Assembly (NCBI RefSeq): GCF_004014715.1
Contig: NZ_CP034835.1
Location: forward strand, 2,108,001 to 2,172,000
Length of the DNA stretch: 64,000 nt
Source of the DNA: Pseudoalteromonas sp. R3
GTDB lineage: Bacteria; Pseudomonadota; Gammaproteobacteria; Enterobacterales; Alteromonadaceae
Reading direction: 5' to 3'
This document shows, one piece after another, positions 15,002 to 24,941 of the stretch; position 1 is the first letter of the stretch; each line of letters starts with the position of its first letter. The notes below the pieces were generated by a model. That model ran no database searches. It was not told where the DNA came from and saw only the letters and a program-made list of their open reading frames with translations. A program made the translations under genes and the position numbers.

Positions 15002-16449
15002 GTGTGGCGCTGGTCTGGCTTAAGCGCGATTTAAGATTGTCTGACCATGAGCCTTTGTGCCGGGCAGTGGCCAGTGGCCACCCCGTGTTGTTGTTTTACT
15101 GCTTTGAGCCCATGCTGCTGGAAGACCCGCATTATTCGCCGCGTCACTGGCAGTTTGTTTTACAGTCGCTACAGGACATTCAGGCACGTGTGCCACACTC
15201 GGCACTGTGGGTGGGTGAGCAAAATGCACTGCAAACCCTACAGCAGATCCATGCTGATCACCAGATTGCCGGGCTTTATTCGCATCAGGAAATTGGCCTC
15301 GCGAATACCTTTGAGCGGGATAAAGCCGTTGCTGCCTGGTGCCGCGAACAGGGAGTCGACTGGCTAGAGTCGCGCAGCGGTGCGGTCCAGCGTGGTTTAA
15401 GGCAAAGGCAAAGCTGGGATAAACAATGGCAAAAAACCATGCGCGCAATTTGCGCCACACCCGACTTGTCGCAGGTTAACTGGTTTACATCGGGCAAGCC
15501 CATTGGTCAACTTAGTGATATTCAGCAACGCTTTAGTGCACCGCCGGGGAATTTTCAGCCGGGTGGAGAGTCTCAGGCACATCGCGTTTTGGAAGAGTTT
15601 TATCAGGGGCGGGGCAAAGGCTATTCATATAGTCTTTCAAGTCCCTTATTGAGTCAGCAGGCCTGCTCGCGTATGTCTGCTTATCTGGCATGGGGTAACA
15701 TCAGTTTGCGTCAGGTGTACCAGAGTGTGCTGGCCCACTGGAAAATGGTTGGCTGGCGTCGCACTCTGGTGGCCTTTTCTTCCAGGCTGCACTGGCATTG
15801 TCACTTTATTCAGAAGTTTGAAAGCGAATGCGAGATGCAGTTCAGGCACATTAACCGGGGCTATGAACAGCTGCCGCGCTGCACCGGCGATGAGGCGCAG
15901 CGCAGGTTGCACGCCTGGGAAACGGGCAACACCGGGATCCCCATGGTAGATGCCTGCATGAAGTGCCTGCTCGAAACCGGTTATATTAACTTTCGTATGC
16001 GCGCCATGCTGGTGAGCTTTTTATGTCACCACCTAGAGCTTGACTGGCGCGCCGGGGTTGCGCACCTTGCTCGCCTGTTTCTGGATTTTGAGCCTGGCAT
16101 TCATTACAGCCAGTTTCAAATGCAGGCAGGCGTGACGGGCATTAACACCATTCGTATTTATAATCCTGTTAAGCAGGGGGAAGAAAAAGACCCCGATGGC
16201 GCGTTTGTAAAAACCTGGCTGCCAGCGCTCAGAGATATTCCTCCGCCGCTGGTCCATCAGCCCTGGGCGCTTTCCCCAATGGAGCAGCTGATGTACGGCA
16301 TTGAACTTGGCAAAGACTACCCCGAGCCCATTGTTGATTTAAAACTAAGCTATAAAGCAGCCCAGGAATTGCTGTGGCAGTGGCGCAAGAAACCTCAGGT
16401 AAAAAAAGAGGCGCAGCGGATCTTAAAACGACACGTACGGCCAAGTTAA
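14998..16449 (+). CDS. Photolyase / cryptochrome family protein (FAD-binding)
   Basis: A 483-residue protein beginning VALVWLKRDLRLSDHEPL, the photolyase N-terminal signature. The C-terminal FAD domain shows MVDACMKCLLETGYINFRMR and LDFEPGIHYSQFQMQAGVTG, close to but distinct from classical CPD photolyase. Proteins of this branch commonly sit beside the iron-sulfur photolyase and DUF2256 genes. The start overlaps the upstream stop codon (ATGA), so translation is coupled. The lesion specificity cannot be fixed from sequence alone. Confidence 0.85.
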   Translation: MSVALVWLKRDLRLSDHEPLCRAVASGHPVLLFYCFEPMLLEDPHYSPRHWQFVLQSLQDIQARVPHSALWVGEQNALQTLQQIHADHQIAGLYSHQEIGLANTFERDKAVAAWCREQGVDWLESRSGAVQRGLRQRQSWDKQWQKTMRAICATPDLSQVNWFTSGKPIGQLSDIQQRFSAPPGNFQPGGESQAHRVLEEFYQGRGKGYSYSLSSPLLSQQACSRMSAYLAWGNISLRQVYQSVLAHWKMVGWRRTLVAFSSRLHWHCHFIQKFESECEMQFRHINRGYEQLPRCTGDEAQRRLHAWETGNTGIPMVDACMKCLLETGYINFRMRAMLVSFLCHHLELDWRAGVAHLARLFLDFEPGIHYSQFQMQAGVTGINTIRIYNPVKQGEEKDPDGAFVKTWLPALRDIPPPLVHQPWALSPMEQLMYGIELGKDYPEPIVDLKLSYKAAQELLWQWRKKPQVKKEAQRILKRHVRPS

Positions 16450-16464
16450 AAGCTGGATAAGAGA

Positions 16465-16617
16465 ATGAAGAAATCACAGTTACCGCAAAAAACCTGTCCG
16501 GTCTGCCGGCGTCCTTTTTCCTGGCGCAAGAAATGGCAACGGGACTGGCCCAATGTTAAGTATTGCTCCAAACGCTGTGCAGGCAACAAGTCAACACAAA
16601 GAGAACCTCATGAGTAA
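16465..16617 (+). CDS. DUF2256 zinc-binding-type small protein
   Basis: A 50-residue basic protein with four Cys in two pairs (CPVC at 11-14 and CSKRC at 34-38) around a Trp- and Arg-rich middle ([13 protein letters not shown]), as in the DUF2256 family. The pattern suggests zinc binding and nucleic-acid contact. The family is known to travel with photolyase/cryptochrome genes. The gene sits 15 bp after the second photolyase and overlaps the start of the third by 8 bp. Confidence 0.85.
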   Translation: MKKSQLPQKTCPVCRRPFSWRKKWQRDWPNVKYCSKRCAGNKSTQREPHE

Positions 16618-18172
16618 GCAACTGAGATTAATCCTCGGTGATCAGCTCAACGCTGGTCACACCTGGTATAAAGAAAAATCCGACGATGTACTGTATGTGG
16701 TGGCAGAGCTGCATCAGGAAGCCAGTTACACGCGCCATCATGTTCAGAAGGTTTGCGCGTTTTTCGCGGCAATGCAAGCCTTTGCGCAGGCGCTTGAGTC
16801 GGCCGGGCACCGGGTACTTCACCTGACACTGGATGATACTCAGGATTTTGCCTCTCTACCTGAACTACTGACGCACCTGTTTAGCGAACACAACATCAGT
16901 GATTTTGCCTATCAGCTCCCTGACGAATATCGGCTGCGCACGCAACTGGCACAGTTTTGTGAGTCGCTTTCAATCACGTCGAGTGTGTACGAAACTGAGC
17001 ATTTTTACCTCGCCGATGAACAGTTAAGCCGTTACTTTAAACGCGATAAGCGTCATCGCCTGGAGCACTTTTATCGCAAGATGCGCAGTGAATTTAACGT
17101 GTTGATGGTTGATGGTGAGCCACAGGGGGGGCAGTGGAACTTCGACAGCGATAACCGCAACAAACTCAAAGCGGCGGATCTTGCCGATATCCCCGAGCCT
17201 CTGGTGTTCGCTAACGATGTTACTGACATTTTAGCACGACTGGAACGTCACCAGATCAAAACCATAGGGCAGGCAGATAAGCAGTTATTGTGGCCGGTTA
17301 ATCGGGTTCAGGCAAAAGACTTGCTGACGTTTTTTTGCCAGTATTGTTTGCCGTCTTTCGGACGATTTCAGGATGCCATGACGGGCAAGCTCATAGAGCT
17401 GGGTGAAGACCGGGGCTGGAGCTTGTATCACTCCCGCCTGTCTTTTGCGATTAATGCCAAAATACTCAGCCCAAAAATGGTGGTCGATGCGGCCATTGCG
17501 GCCTTCGAGCAGTCTCAGGGTGCTATCAGCCTGGCTCAAATTGAAGGCTTTGTCCGTCAGATCATTGGCTGGCGTGAGTTTGTGCGGGGGATTTATTGGG
17601 CCAATATGCCTCAGTATGCACAGCTCAATCATTTGCAGGCCAAGCGCGCTCTGCCATCCTGGTTCTGGAACGGTGAGACAAAAATGCGCTGTCTCAGCCA
17701 TGCCATCACCCAATCGCTGACTTATGCCTATGCGCATCATATCCAGCGCCTGATGGTGACAGGTAACTTCTGTCTGGTGGCTGGCATTGACCCGGATGAG
17801 GTGGATGACTGGTATCTGGGCATTTATATCGATGCCATCGAATGGGTTGAAATGCCTAACACCCGGGGCATGAGCCAGTTTGCTGATGGCGGCATTGTTG
17901 GCTCTAAGGCCTATGCGGCCAGTGGCAACTACATTAAAAAAATGAGCGACTATTGCGGCGATTGCGCCTACAAGGTGACAGAAACCGTCACTGACTCCGC
18001 CTGTCCGCTCAATGCCTTGTACTGGCATTTTATGCAGCAACACCATGCACAGTTTGCCAGTAACCCGCGCACCAAAATGGTATACAGCAACTGGCTGAAA
18101 AAGTCAGACGAAGACAAACAAGCTGTGCTCGAACGCGCCAGGCAGATGCTCGATAATATTGAACAGCTATAA
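16610..18172 (+). CDS. Iron-sulfur photolyase-related protein (COG3046, prokaryotic 6-4 photolyase type)
   Basis: A 520-residue protein starting [19 protein letters not shown], the COG3046 signature. The C-terminus has the Cys cluster expected for the 4Fe-4S centre (SDYCGDCAY and then ACPLNALYW), and the FAD region contains [11 protein letters not shown] and [19 protein letters not shown]. The founding member (Agrobacterium PhrB) repairs 6-4 photoproducts. The start at 16610 is set by the family N-terminus; the frame extends upstream within DUF2256 without homology. Confidence 0.88.
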   Translation: MSKQLRLILGDQLNAGHTWYKEKSDDVLYVVAELHQEASYTRHHVQKVCAFFAAMQAFAQALESAGHRVLHLTLDDTQDFASLPELLTHLFSEHNISDFAYQLPDEYRLRTQLAQFCESLSITSSVYETEHFYLADEQLSRYFKRDKRHRLEHFYRKMRSEFNVLMVDGEPQGGQWNFDSDNRNKLKAADLADIPEPLVFANDVTDILARLERHQIKTIGQADKQLLWPVNRVQAKDLLTFFCQYCLPSFGRFQDAMTGKLIELGEDRGWSLYHSRLSFAINAKILSPKMVVDAAIAAFEQSQGAISLAQIEGFVRQIIGWREFVRGIYWANMPQYAQLNHLQAKRALPSWFWNGETKMRCLSHAITQSLTYAYAHHIQRLMVTGNFCLVAGIDPDEVDDWYLGIYIDAIEWVEMPNTRGMSQFADGGIVGSKAYAASGNYIKKMSDYCGDCAYKVTETVTDSACPLNALYWHFMQQHHAQFASNPRTKMVYSNWLKKSDEDKQAVLERARQMLDNIEQL

Positions 18173-18235
18173 CACTGACGTCCCAAAAGAGGACTCAGTG
18201 CAGTAAAAACAGTGATAAATGAGGAAGGTATACAG

Positions 18236-18886
18236 ATGATCAAACAGCTCAACCGGGAAGACATAGCCAATATGCAGGAGCGAGAAAGGGCACGGCTGAT
18301 CAACAGCTTGTCGGGGTTTAAAAGTGCTAACCTGGTGGGGACTCAGGATGCGCAGGGCAACCCAAACCTGGCCATTGTTAGCTCGGTATTTCATATCGGG
18401 GCTAACCCGCCGCTGATAGGTATGATCATTCGCCCCGATACTGTGCCAAGAGATACCTTAAGCAATCTTAAAGCCACCGGTTTTTATACGCTGAATCATG
18501 TGAATGCGGATATCTGGCAACAAGCGCATCAGACTTCAGCGCGCTATGCGCCTGGCGTCTCAGAATTTGCGCAGGTCGGGCTGGACACTCAGTATGAAGC
18601 GGGTATAACTGCCCCTTATGTGGCGCAAAGCCAGCTTAAGTTTGCACTGGCGTTGCGTGAAGTGCAAAAGCTGGAGATCAATGGCACCATTTTGGTGATT
18701 GGCGAGGTGATGGACATCCAGCTGCCGCAACAGAGCATTAAAGCCGATGGTTATATCGACATTGAGTCTCTCAACACGGTCGCTATTTCCGGGCTCGACA
18801 GTTATCATAAAACCCAAAGACTGGGCCGATTGAGTTATGCAAAGCCTGAACAACCGCCCAGAGTGCTGAGTCTGGATGGTGAATAG
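18236..18886 (+). CDS. Flavin reductase-like domain protein
   Basis: A 216-residue protein of the flavin-reductase (FMN-binding split-barrel) family: KSANLVGTQDAQGNPNLAIV and NPPLIGMIIRPDTVPRDTLSN match the FMN-binding strands. RBS GAGGAAGG fixes ATG 18236. As the last gene of the photolyase operon it could supply reduced flavin to the FAD proteins, which is inferred from position. Family members with this fold also act as oxygenase partners. Confidence 0.8.
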   Translation: MIKQLNREDIANMQERERARLINSLSGFKSANLVGTQDAQGNPNLAIVSSVFHIGANPPLIGMIIRPDTVPRDTLSNLKATGFYTLNHVNADIWQQAHQTSARYAPGVSEFAQVGLDTQYEAGITAPYVAQSQLKFALALREVQKLEINGTILVIGEVMDIQLPQQSIKADGYIDIESLNTVAISGLDSYHKTQRLGRLSYAKPEQPPRVLSLDGE

Positions 18887-18938
18887 GCACCATAAAAAGG
18901 AGCATTAAGCGCAAGGTGATAACCGCTTTTTATAAAAT

Positions 18939-19283
18939 ATGCATTCAACCATCGCAGCAATGCTGTTATTGGCCTGTAGCACGGGTCTGGCAGCGCCAAA
19001 AATAGAGGTAACAGACTCACGGGTAAACGGGGTGTATTTGGTATCCGTGTCTGATCCCGACGAGCTGGCAACTGAATTGTTGACATTGTGGCTGAGCACC
19101 GCAAAAGAGTTGTGTGCAGGTGGTACTTATCGTGTAGAGCCAAAGGGTCATCCGGTGGTGCGGGAGAAACGTTGCAGCGACGCTGTGAAGTCAGTCCAAA
19201 ATGGCTTGCAATGCCTTGAGGTAGACGCCAGTGTGTTTGGAAAAGTGATCTGTGAAGTAGCCCCGCCAGCTGCATCTCGCTAA
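18939..19283 (+). CDS. Small exported protein of unknown function
   Basis: A 114-residue protein with a signal peptide ending near GLAA (residue 19) and four Cys in the mature part (LCAGG, KRCSD, QCLEV, ICEVA), suggesting two disulfides in the periplasm. No ribosome binding site is obvious before the ATG. No family was recognised. Confidence 0.5.
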   Translation: MHSTIAAMLLLACSTGLAAPKIEVTDSRVNGVYLVSVSDPDELATELLTLWLSTAKELCAGGTYRVEPKGHPVVREKRCSDAVKSVQNGLQCLEVDASVFGKVICEVAPPAASR

Positions 19284-19299
19284 AAGCGGGGCCCTGCGC

Positions 19300-19652
19300 T
19301 CATTTACTCAATCGCATCGCCAGAGCATTGATCTCCCGAAGAACACTCTGGCGATTCATTTCCATAAAGATCCACAGTTTGGTGGCTATTTGCACCACTA
19401 ACCCGGCGATAAACCACACCGCCCAAAAGACCTGATCCATCACTGATGTGGCAATATAAAACGATAACCGCTGTATACAAAACCTAAGGTGATCAACAGG
19501 GCGCTGATAGACGCCAAAATCACCCAAAAGCGGGTATTGCCCTGATATACATTGCCCAACATGGTGAACAGGCCTTTTTCCTCAGCGAGGATCGGGGCCA
19601 TCTCTGCTTGCTCTTGCTGTAATGCTTTACTGATCTCTTTGTCTAAATTCAT
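19300..19652 (-). pseudogene. DUF6768-type membrane protein, frameshifted
   Basis: Two overlapping frames together give one protein. The first (19652 to about 19460) encodes MNLDKEISKALQQEQAEMAP, a soluble stretch and a transmembrane segment ending GYRF. The second (about 19460 to 19300) continues YIATSVMDQVFWAVW with a second helix and the conserved tail KLWIFMEMNRQSVLREI. One extra T in the TTTT run near 19459-19462 would join them. The start overlaps the ECF sigma stop (ATGA). In this family the membrane protein accompanies an ECF sigma factor. This is a recent mutation or a base-calling error. Confidence 0.75.
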
Positions 19653-20167
19653 GATGCTTGCTCCTCGTTAACCATGGCACGCAATTGGGATCGTGCGCGG
19701 TTTAATCTCGATTTAACGGTGCCCTGGGGGACATCCAGTATGTTGGCGATGTCTCTGAGCGACATCTGCTCTAAGTAAAATAGATACACGCAGTGGCGCT
19801 CGTCATCGCTAAGCTGATTTATCAGTGCCAGAATGCTCAGCGAGGTATCCAGATCCGGTGTCTCGTAGGCGTGTTCCGGTTGGGTGTCTTCGAACCGACT
19901 TTCGCCTTGCTTTTGACTGATAAAGCGTCGATAGATGGCCCTGAACACCCAGGCGCGAAACGCACTGGGCTCTTTCAGCTGCCCCAGCTTTTTTGCCACA
20001 CTGGTCCAGACATCCTGACAGATATCATCTGCACAGGCGCGCTGGCCACTGAGTTTCATTGCAAATCGCCAGCTTGGCTGATAAAACGCTTCGCATAAGG
20101 TTTCGAACGCACGCCGGTTACCCTGTTGGGCAGACAATACCAGTAATGCGGCCTTTGATGGTTCCAT
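19649..20167 (-). CDS. ECF RNA polymerase sigma factor
   Basis: A 172-residue sigma-70 family protein: region 2 (FETLCEAFYQPSWRFAMK ... DDICQDVWTSVAKKL, AFRAWVFRAIYRRFIS) and region 4 (LSDDERHCVYLFYLEQMSLRDIA with NILDVPQGTVKSRLNRARSQL). ATG 20167 has an AAGGAAT site. The next gene overlaps it by 4 bp and encodes the DUF6768 membrane protein, which may be its regulator. The target genes are unknown. Confidence 0.85.
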   Translation of the reverse strand: MEPSKAALLVLSAQQGNRRAFETLCEAFYQPSWRFAMKLSGQRACADDICQDVWTSVAKKLGQLKEPSAFRAWVFRAIYRRFISQKQGESRFEDTQPEHAYETPDLDTSLSILALINQLSDDERHCVYLFYLEQMSLRDIANILDVPQGTVKSRLNRARSQLRAMVNEEQAS

Positions 20168-20230
20168 GCTATTCCTTGTGGCTTTTTCTACAAGACGACG
20201 CAGCACATAAAAAGGTTCACGAACATCACA

Positions 20231-21124
20231 TTATTTTTCCCAGTAAGGGATATCGCCGAAATAGCGGGTCAGGTAATCAATAAAAACCCGTACTTTAGGC
20301 GCGAGTAATCGGGAGCTGGGATAAACCAGCCAGATTGCGGTATCAGACTTCAAGGGGTAGGCCGCGAGCACCTCAACTAACTCACCAGAGCGTAATGCCT
20401 GATACGCACTCCAGCGCGAATTAATGGTGATCCCAAGGCCAAGCTGACAGGCTTCTCTGATGGCATCGCCATTGTCGGCGCGCAGCTGGCCCTGAACTTT
20501 GATGGTCTGGACGCCATCCGGGGTTTGAAAAGACCAGTGTTCCAGCCCAGAGAGCGTAATGCAGGTATGATCCCGCAAATCCTCAGGGCTTTGCGGGGCT
20601 CCTTTAAGGGCCAGATAATTGGGTGCCGCAGTGAGCAGGCGAGTGTCTGTTGCTAACCGCTTGGCCACCAGAGTTGAGTCTTTCAGCGCACTATTTCGAA
20701 TGGCCAGATCAAACCCGCCTTCAACCAGATCCGCAATGGTGTCAGAGAGTTTCAGGTCGAGCTTAATGTCCGGATAAAGCGCAAAAAAGCCGGGCAAAGC
20801 CGGCAGAACGTGCATGCGGCCAAAGGAGGCGGGCATGGTCAGCCTCAGTGTGCCACTGGGTTTGGTGGTGCCTGCGCCGATGGCGGCGCGGGCGGCTTCA
20901 ACGCCATTCAAGACATCCTCGGCATGGGGTAAAAACGCCAACCCTTCTTCGGTCAAAGCGACCTTGCGGGTGGTGCGGTGCAGCAGTCTTACGCCCAAGT
21001 CGGTTTCAAGCTTATTAATATGACTGCTCGCGACCGCGGCTGACAGGCCCAAATCCTGACCTGCCTGACTGATGTTGTGGGTGGAGGCAATGCGGATAAA
21101 CAGCTTCAGATATTCAATGTTCAT
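20231..21124 (-). CDS. LysR-family transcriptional regulator
   Basis: A 297-residue regulator: N-terminal winged helix (MNIEYLKLFIRIASTHNISQ, then AVASSHINKLETDLGVRLLHRTTR) and a C-terminal substrate-binding domain (LRLTMPASFGRMHVLPALPGF). It belongs to the DNA-binding subgroup that usually controls a divergent oxidoreductase. It is divergent from the alcohol dehydrogenase-like gene 98 bp away, the classic LysR layout, so it probably regulates that gene. The start is set by the conserved N-terminus. Confidence 0.85.
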   Translation of the reverse strand: MNIEYLKLFIRIASTHNISQAGQDLGLSAAVASSHINKLETDLGVRLLHRTTRKVALTEEGLAFLPHAEDVLNGVEAARAAIGAGTTKPSGTLRLTMPASFGRMHVLPALPGFFALYPDIKLDLKLSDTIADLVEGGFDLAIRNSALKDSTLVAKRLATDTRLLTAAPNYLALKGAPQSPEDLRDHTCITLSGLEHWSFQTPDGVQTIKVQGQLRADNGDAIREACQLGLGITINSRWSAYQALRSGELVEVLAAYPLKSDTAIWLVYPSSRLLAPKVRVFIDYLTRYFGDIPYWEK

Positions 21125-21222
21125 TATCAACAAAATACATAAAGTGATTATAAAACCAAGTCTATTATCAAAATACTGAAAGGCAAGTATAGTTTTCGTC
21201 ATCAACACAGGAGAGCACAATT

Positions 21223-22209
21223 ATGAAAGCAATGGTTTTGAATCAATATGGCGATGACGCAGAGTTTACTGTTACAAATGTGGCTAAACCCAAAGTGAGC
21301 GCCGGTCATGTGCTGGTACAGGTGGCAGCCAGCAGTGTTAACACCGTGGATACCATGATCCGTACCATGGGTGAGGCGTTGCCCCTGTCACCAGCTTTAC
21401 CCGCTATTTTGGGGATGGACTTTGCCGGTACAGTGGTTGAGGTCGGCGAAGGCGTAACCGGCTTTGCACCAGGCGATGAAGTTTATGGCTGTGCTGGTGG
21501 GCTGGCCGACTTACAAGGTGCGCTGGCGGAATATATGCTGGCCGATGCACGACTGATTGCACGTAAACCGCGTAATCTGAGTATGCGAGAAGCAGCTGCG
21601 TTACCCCTGGTTGGGATCACAGCCTATGAGGGGTTACAGCGTGGCGGTATTAGCGCAGGCCAACAGGTGCTAGTGCATGGCGGCTCTGGCGGGGTCGGTC
21701 ATGTGGCTTTGCAGTTAGCTAAGCATTTTGGCGCTCGTGTTTACTCTACCGGTGGTGGTGAAGCCCAGCTGGATTTAATTCAACGTCTGGGCGCCGAACC
21801 AATCAACTATAAAACCGAGTCGGTTGCCGACTATGTTGCCAGACACACCGATGGCAAAGGGTTTGATCTGATCTTTGACTCGGTGGGAGGTGCCAATATG
21901 GCAAACTCGTTTGAGGCGGCTGCACTCAATGGTCATGTTGCCTCAACGGTCGCTATGGTGGACCTGGATCTGTCGCAGGCGCACTTTAAAGGGTTGTCGT
22001 TGCATGTCGTCTTTATGCTGATCCCCATGCTGCATAACCACAAACGTGAAGCGCATCATCACATTCTGAACGAGCTAACAAACATAGTCGAAGCTGGTGA
22101 GCTAACACCGATACTGGATGAGCAGCGTTTTGAGTTGACTCAGGCAGGGCAAGCACATACACGTCTGCAAAGTGGTCGGGCGATGGGCAAAGTCGTGATT
22201 GATGTTTAG
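21223..22209 (+). CDS. Zinc-less medium-chain dehydrogenase / quinone oxidoreductase
   Basis: A 328-residue NADPH-dependent oxidoreductase: N-terminal GroES-like domain (HVLVQVAASSVNTVDTMIR, MDFAGTVVEVGEGV) and Rossmann domain with HGGSGGVGHVALQLAKHFGA. The structural-zinc Cys cluster of alcohol dehydrogenases is absent, which fits quinone or enone reductases. RBS AGGAGAGCACAATT. It is divergent from the LysR gene. Confidence 0.85.
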   Translation: MKAMVLNQYGDDAEFTVTNVAKPKVSAGHVLVQVAASSVNTVDTMIRTMGEALPLSPALPAILGMDFAGTVVEVGEGVTGFAPGDEVYGCAGGLADLQGALAEYMLADARLIARKPRNLSMREAAALPLVGITAYEGLQRGGISAGQQVLVHGGSGGVGHVALQLAKHFGARVYSTGGGEAQLDLIQRLGAEPINYKTESVADYVARHTDGKGFDLIFDSVGGANMANSFEAAALNGHVASTVAMVDLDLSQAHFKGLSLHVVFMLIPMLHNHKREAHHHILNELTNIVEAGELTPILDEQRFELTQAGQAHTRLQSGRAMGKVVIDV

Positions 22210-22289
22210 CGCTATTTGTTATGACCTCTGTTAAAGAAAGGAAACAACGTCTAGAGTATAAGTGCTTAATCGAAAAGGACTCATAACTT

Positions 22290-23255
22290 ATGACGCTGTA
22301 TTTGGTACAGATATTCGCTGGCATTGTGATGCTGACACTAGGTGGTGAAGCGCTGATCCGAGGCGCAGTGGCTGCGGCTCGGCGGTTTCGGGTTTCACCT
22401 TTGCTCAGCGGCCTGGTGATTGTCGGGTTTGGCACTTCAGCGCCTGAGTTGGTGGTCTCTGTCGATGCCGCAGCTCAGGCCCAGCCCGACATAGCCATGG
22501 GGAATGTGGTTGGCAGTAATATTGGTAATATTTTATTGATCCTTGGACTATGTGCGTTGATAAGTCCTATGTCTGTGCAGCCACTGATCCTCAGGCGCGA
22601 TGGCGTTATCATGGTGTTGAGTTCTGTTTTGTTGGTTGTACTGATAGGTGGCAAGGGGCTGTCTGCAACAGACAGTATGGTACTGCTGGGAGCACTAGTC
22701 GGTTATCTGGCCATTGCATATTGGAGCGAAAAAAAACACAGTTCACCTGCTTCGCAAGTGTATGAAGATGAGGCAAAGGAAATTGAAGTAGTGCCAGATG
22801 CTGCGTGGCGCATTATCTTGTTTTTGGTCGCCGGTTTGGCGCTGTTATTACTGGGCTCTCAGGTACTGTTGAAAGGCGCTGTGGGGCTGGCTCAGCATTT
22901 TGCTATTTCAGAGGCCGTAATCGGCCTAACTTTAGTGGCCGTAGGCACCTCGTTACCTGAACTGTCCGTGTCCCTGATTGCTGCATTGCGCCGCCATGCT
23001 GATGTGGCCATTGGCAATGTACTGGGCAGTAATATTTTTAATATTCTTGGGATCCTCGGTATCTCAGCCTTTTTGCAGCCGCTTCCGGCGCACTCTCGCG
23101 TGTTACAATTCGACCTCTGGATATTACTGGCCAGCGCATTTGTTTTGTTGTTTTTTCTGTTTACCGGCCGTCGTCTTAGTCGGCTTGAAGGGGGCATATT
23201 GCTCAGTGGCTATATTGCTTATCTTATCCTCAGCTTTAAAGTCTATGGTAGCTAG
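22290..23255 (+). CDS. Calcium/sodium antiporter (YrbG-like, CaCA family)
   Basis: A 321-residue inner-membrane exchanger with about ten helices. The two alpha-repeats are clear: GFGTSAPELVVSV with GNVVGSNIGNI in the first half and AVGTSLPELSVSL with GNVLGSNIFNI in the second, carrying the ion-binding Glu residues. A cytoplasmic loop with acidic residues lies in between (KKHSS to EIEVVPD). ATG 22290 follows a weak AAAGGA site. Confidence 0.9.
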   Translation: MTLYLVQIFAGIVMLTLGGEALIRGAVAAARRFRVSPLLSGLVIVGFGTSAPELVVSVDAAAQAQPDIAMGNVVGSNIGNILLILGLCALISPMSVQPLILRRDGVIMVLSSVLLVVLIGGKGLSATDSMVLLGALVGYLAIAYWSEKKHSSPASQVYEDEAKEIEVVPDAAWRIILFLVAGLALLLLGSQVLLKGAVGLAQHFAISEAVIGLTLVAVGTSLPELSVSLIAALRRHADVAIGNVLGSNIFNILGILGISAFLQPLPAHSRVLQFDLWILLASAFVLLFFLFTGRRLSRLEGGILLSGYIAYLILSFKVYGS

Positions 23256-23592
23256 TTAAGACATTGCTTATTTGAGGTCATAACTGTGTCATTGACTGTG
23301 CAAAACGCCACGTATTTTTAACGACCAGCAAGCTAAATTATATCCTGTTTACGTCGAGATTGTCTCACCTCAAAGCCGGATATTTAATTCAGTGGATTGG
23401 TATGGCACGGGTCTTGACACTGTAATTGGTGAATTTTCTAAGCCTTACTGATAGTGAACTAAATAAGTTATTGAAATATAATGATTTATGTTTTTATTCC
23501 GAAAAAGTAAGGCAGATCATCAACAAGAACAATAACCAATCTGGTGCAATTGAGGACCCCAAACGGGAAAGGTTGCACCATCAGGGGGCAAT
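23256..23592. other. Intergenic region upstream of astB, with a partial repeat end
   Basis: About 340 bp without a gene. The block at 23365-23403 (GAGATTGTCTCACCTCAAA ... TTAATTCAGTGGATTGGTAT) resembles the right end of the interspersed repeat at 5161-5380, so a diverged element or solo end is present. The stretch 23430-23500 is AT-rich and likely holds the astB promoter. Confidence 0.45.
23365..23403 (+). repeat. Diverged end of the interspersed repeat (copy C)
   Basis: Matches the terminal segment of copy A (ATTTTCTCGCCTCAAAAT ... TTAATTAAGCAAATTGGTAT) with several substitutions and ends in the same ATTGGTAT. The rest of the element is not recognisable or belongs to another subfamily. Confidence 0.45.
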
Positions 23593-24930
23593 ATGAACTA
23601 TTACGAAGTAAACTTCGATGGCCTGGTTGGCCCAACTCACAATTATGCCGGGCTGTCTTATGGCAATGTGGCGTCTAAGTCGAATGCAAAGAAAACGTCC
23701 AACCCAAAACAGGCGGCATTGCAGGGGCTCGAAAAAATGTGGCATCTGGTTCAGCTAGGTCTGCATCAGGGAGTAGTTGCGCCCAATGCTCGTCCGGACC
23801 TCACCACGCTTAGGGCTTGTGGCTTTACAGGCTCAGACACAGAGGTGATCAGCAAAGCGGCAAAGACACAGCCTCAGCTGCTGAAGGCATGCTACTCAGC
23901 TTCTTCAATGTGGACAGCAAACGCGGCGACGGTATCACCGAGCTGCGATTCGGCAGACGGAAAACTACACATCACGCCTGCCAATCTAAATAACAAACTG
24001 CACAGAGCTATTGAAGCGCCGCAAACCAGCCAGATCCTCAAAGCCATGTTCAGTAATGATGGTTTTTTTAGCCATCATGATGCGCTACCTCAGCATCCAT
24101 TGTATGGCGACGAAGGTGCTGCAAATTATACGCGTCTGGCAGACAGCTATGGCCATCAGGGACTGGCATTATTTGTCTATGGTGAGGATGCCCATACTGA
24201 GATAAAACCTCAGTTATTTCCCGCACGACAGACTCGCCAGGCATCCGAGGCAGTTGCTCGCAGTCACCAGTTAGACCCGCAACACACCCTGTTTATCCAG
24301 CAAAATCCAGAGGTGATAGATCAGGGGGTATTTCACAATGATGTTATTGCCATTGGTAACGAAAACGTCTTTTTATTCCATGAGCAAGCATTTTATCAAC
24401 AGCAAACTGTGATAGAGCAGATAAGCGCGCGTTATCATGGTGACAGGCCACTTCATCTGATTGAAGTTAAAAACGCAGATATCAGCGTTGAAGAAGCCGT
24501 TAAAAGTTATATTTTTAATAGCCAGCTGGTGAGTTTGCCCTCGGGTGGGATGGCCGTTATTGCTCCTGGAGAATGCCAGATGGTGGGCAAGGTTGAACAG
24601 TATTTGTCTGCATTGTGTCAAGCTAGCAACCCGGTAAGTGAAGTGATCTATATGGACCTTAAACAAAGCATGCAAAATGGTGGCGGGCCAGCTTGCTTAC
24701 GCCTGAGAGTAACCTTGTCTGAGCAAGAACTTAGTGCTGTGAACCAGGCGTGTTTACTGAACGAGCGCTTATATGATCAACTGCGCGACTGGATAAATAC
24801 ACATTATCGTGACAGGTTGAGTGAGGCCGATCTCGCAGACCCAAGTTTAATCACAGAGTGTCAGACGGCACTGGATGAGTTAACGGTTATCCTGAATTTG
24901 GGGTCTGTTTACTCATTTCAACAGGCATAA
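23593..24930 (+). CDS. astB: N-succinylarginine dihydrolase
   Basis: A 445-residue enzyme of the arginine succinyltransferase pathway: it hydrolyses N2-succinylarginine to N2-succinylornithine, CO2 and two ammonia. The family N-terminus [19 protein letters not shown] is present. The known catalytic residues fall at Glu174 (GDEG), His248 (VFHND) and Cys368 (GGGPACLRL). The length matches the family. It stands alone; the other ast gene in the window, astE, is 25 kb away. Confidence 0.95.
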   Translation: MNYYEVNFDGLVGPTHNYAGLSYGNVASKSNAKKTSNPKQAALQGLEKMWHLVQLGLHQGVVAPNARPDLTTLRACGFTGSDTEVISKAAKTQPQLLKACYSASSMWTANAATVSPSCDSADGKLHITPANLNNKLHRAIEAPQTSQILKAMFSNDGFFSHHDALPQHPLYGDEGAANYTRLADSYGHQGLALFVYGEDAHTEIKPQLFPARQTRQASEAVARSHQLDPQHTLFIQQNPEVIDQGVFHNDVIAIGNENVFLFHEQAFYQQQTVIEQISARYHGDRPLHLIEVKNADISVEEAVKSYIFNSQLVSLPSGGMAVIAPGECQMVGKVEQYLSALCQASNPVSEVIYMDLKQSMQNGGGPACLRLRVTLSEQELSAVNQACLLNERLYDQLRDWINTHYRDRLSEADLADPSLITECQTALDELTVILNLGSVYSFQQA

Positions 24931-24941
24931 GTCGTAAGGCG

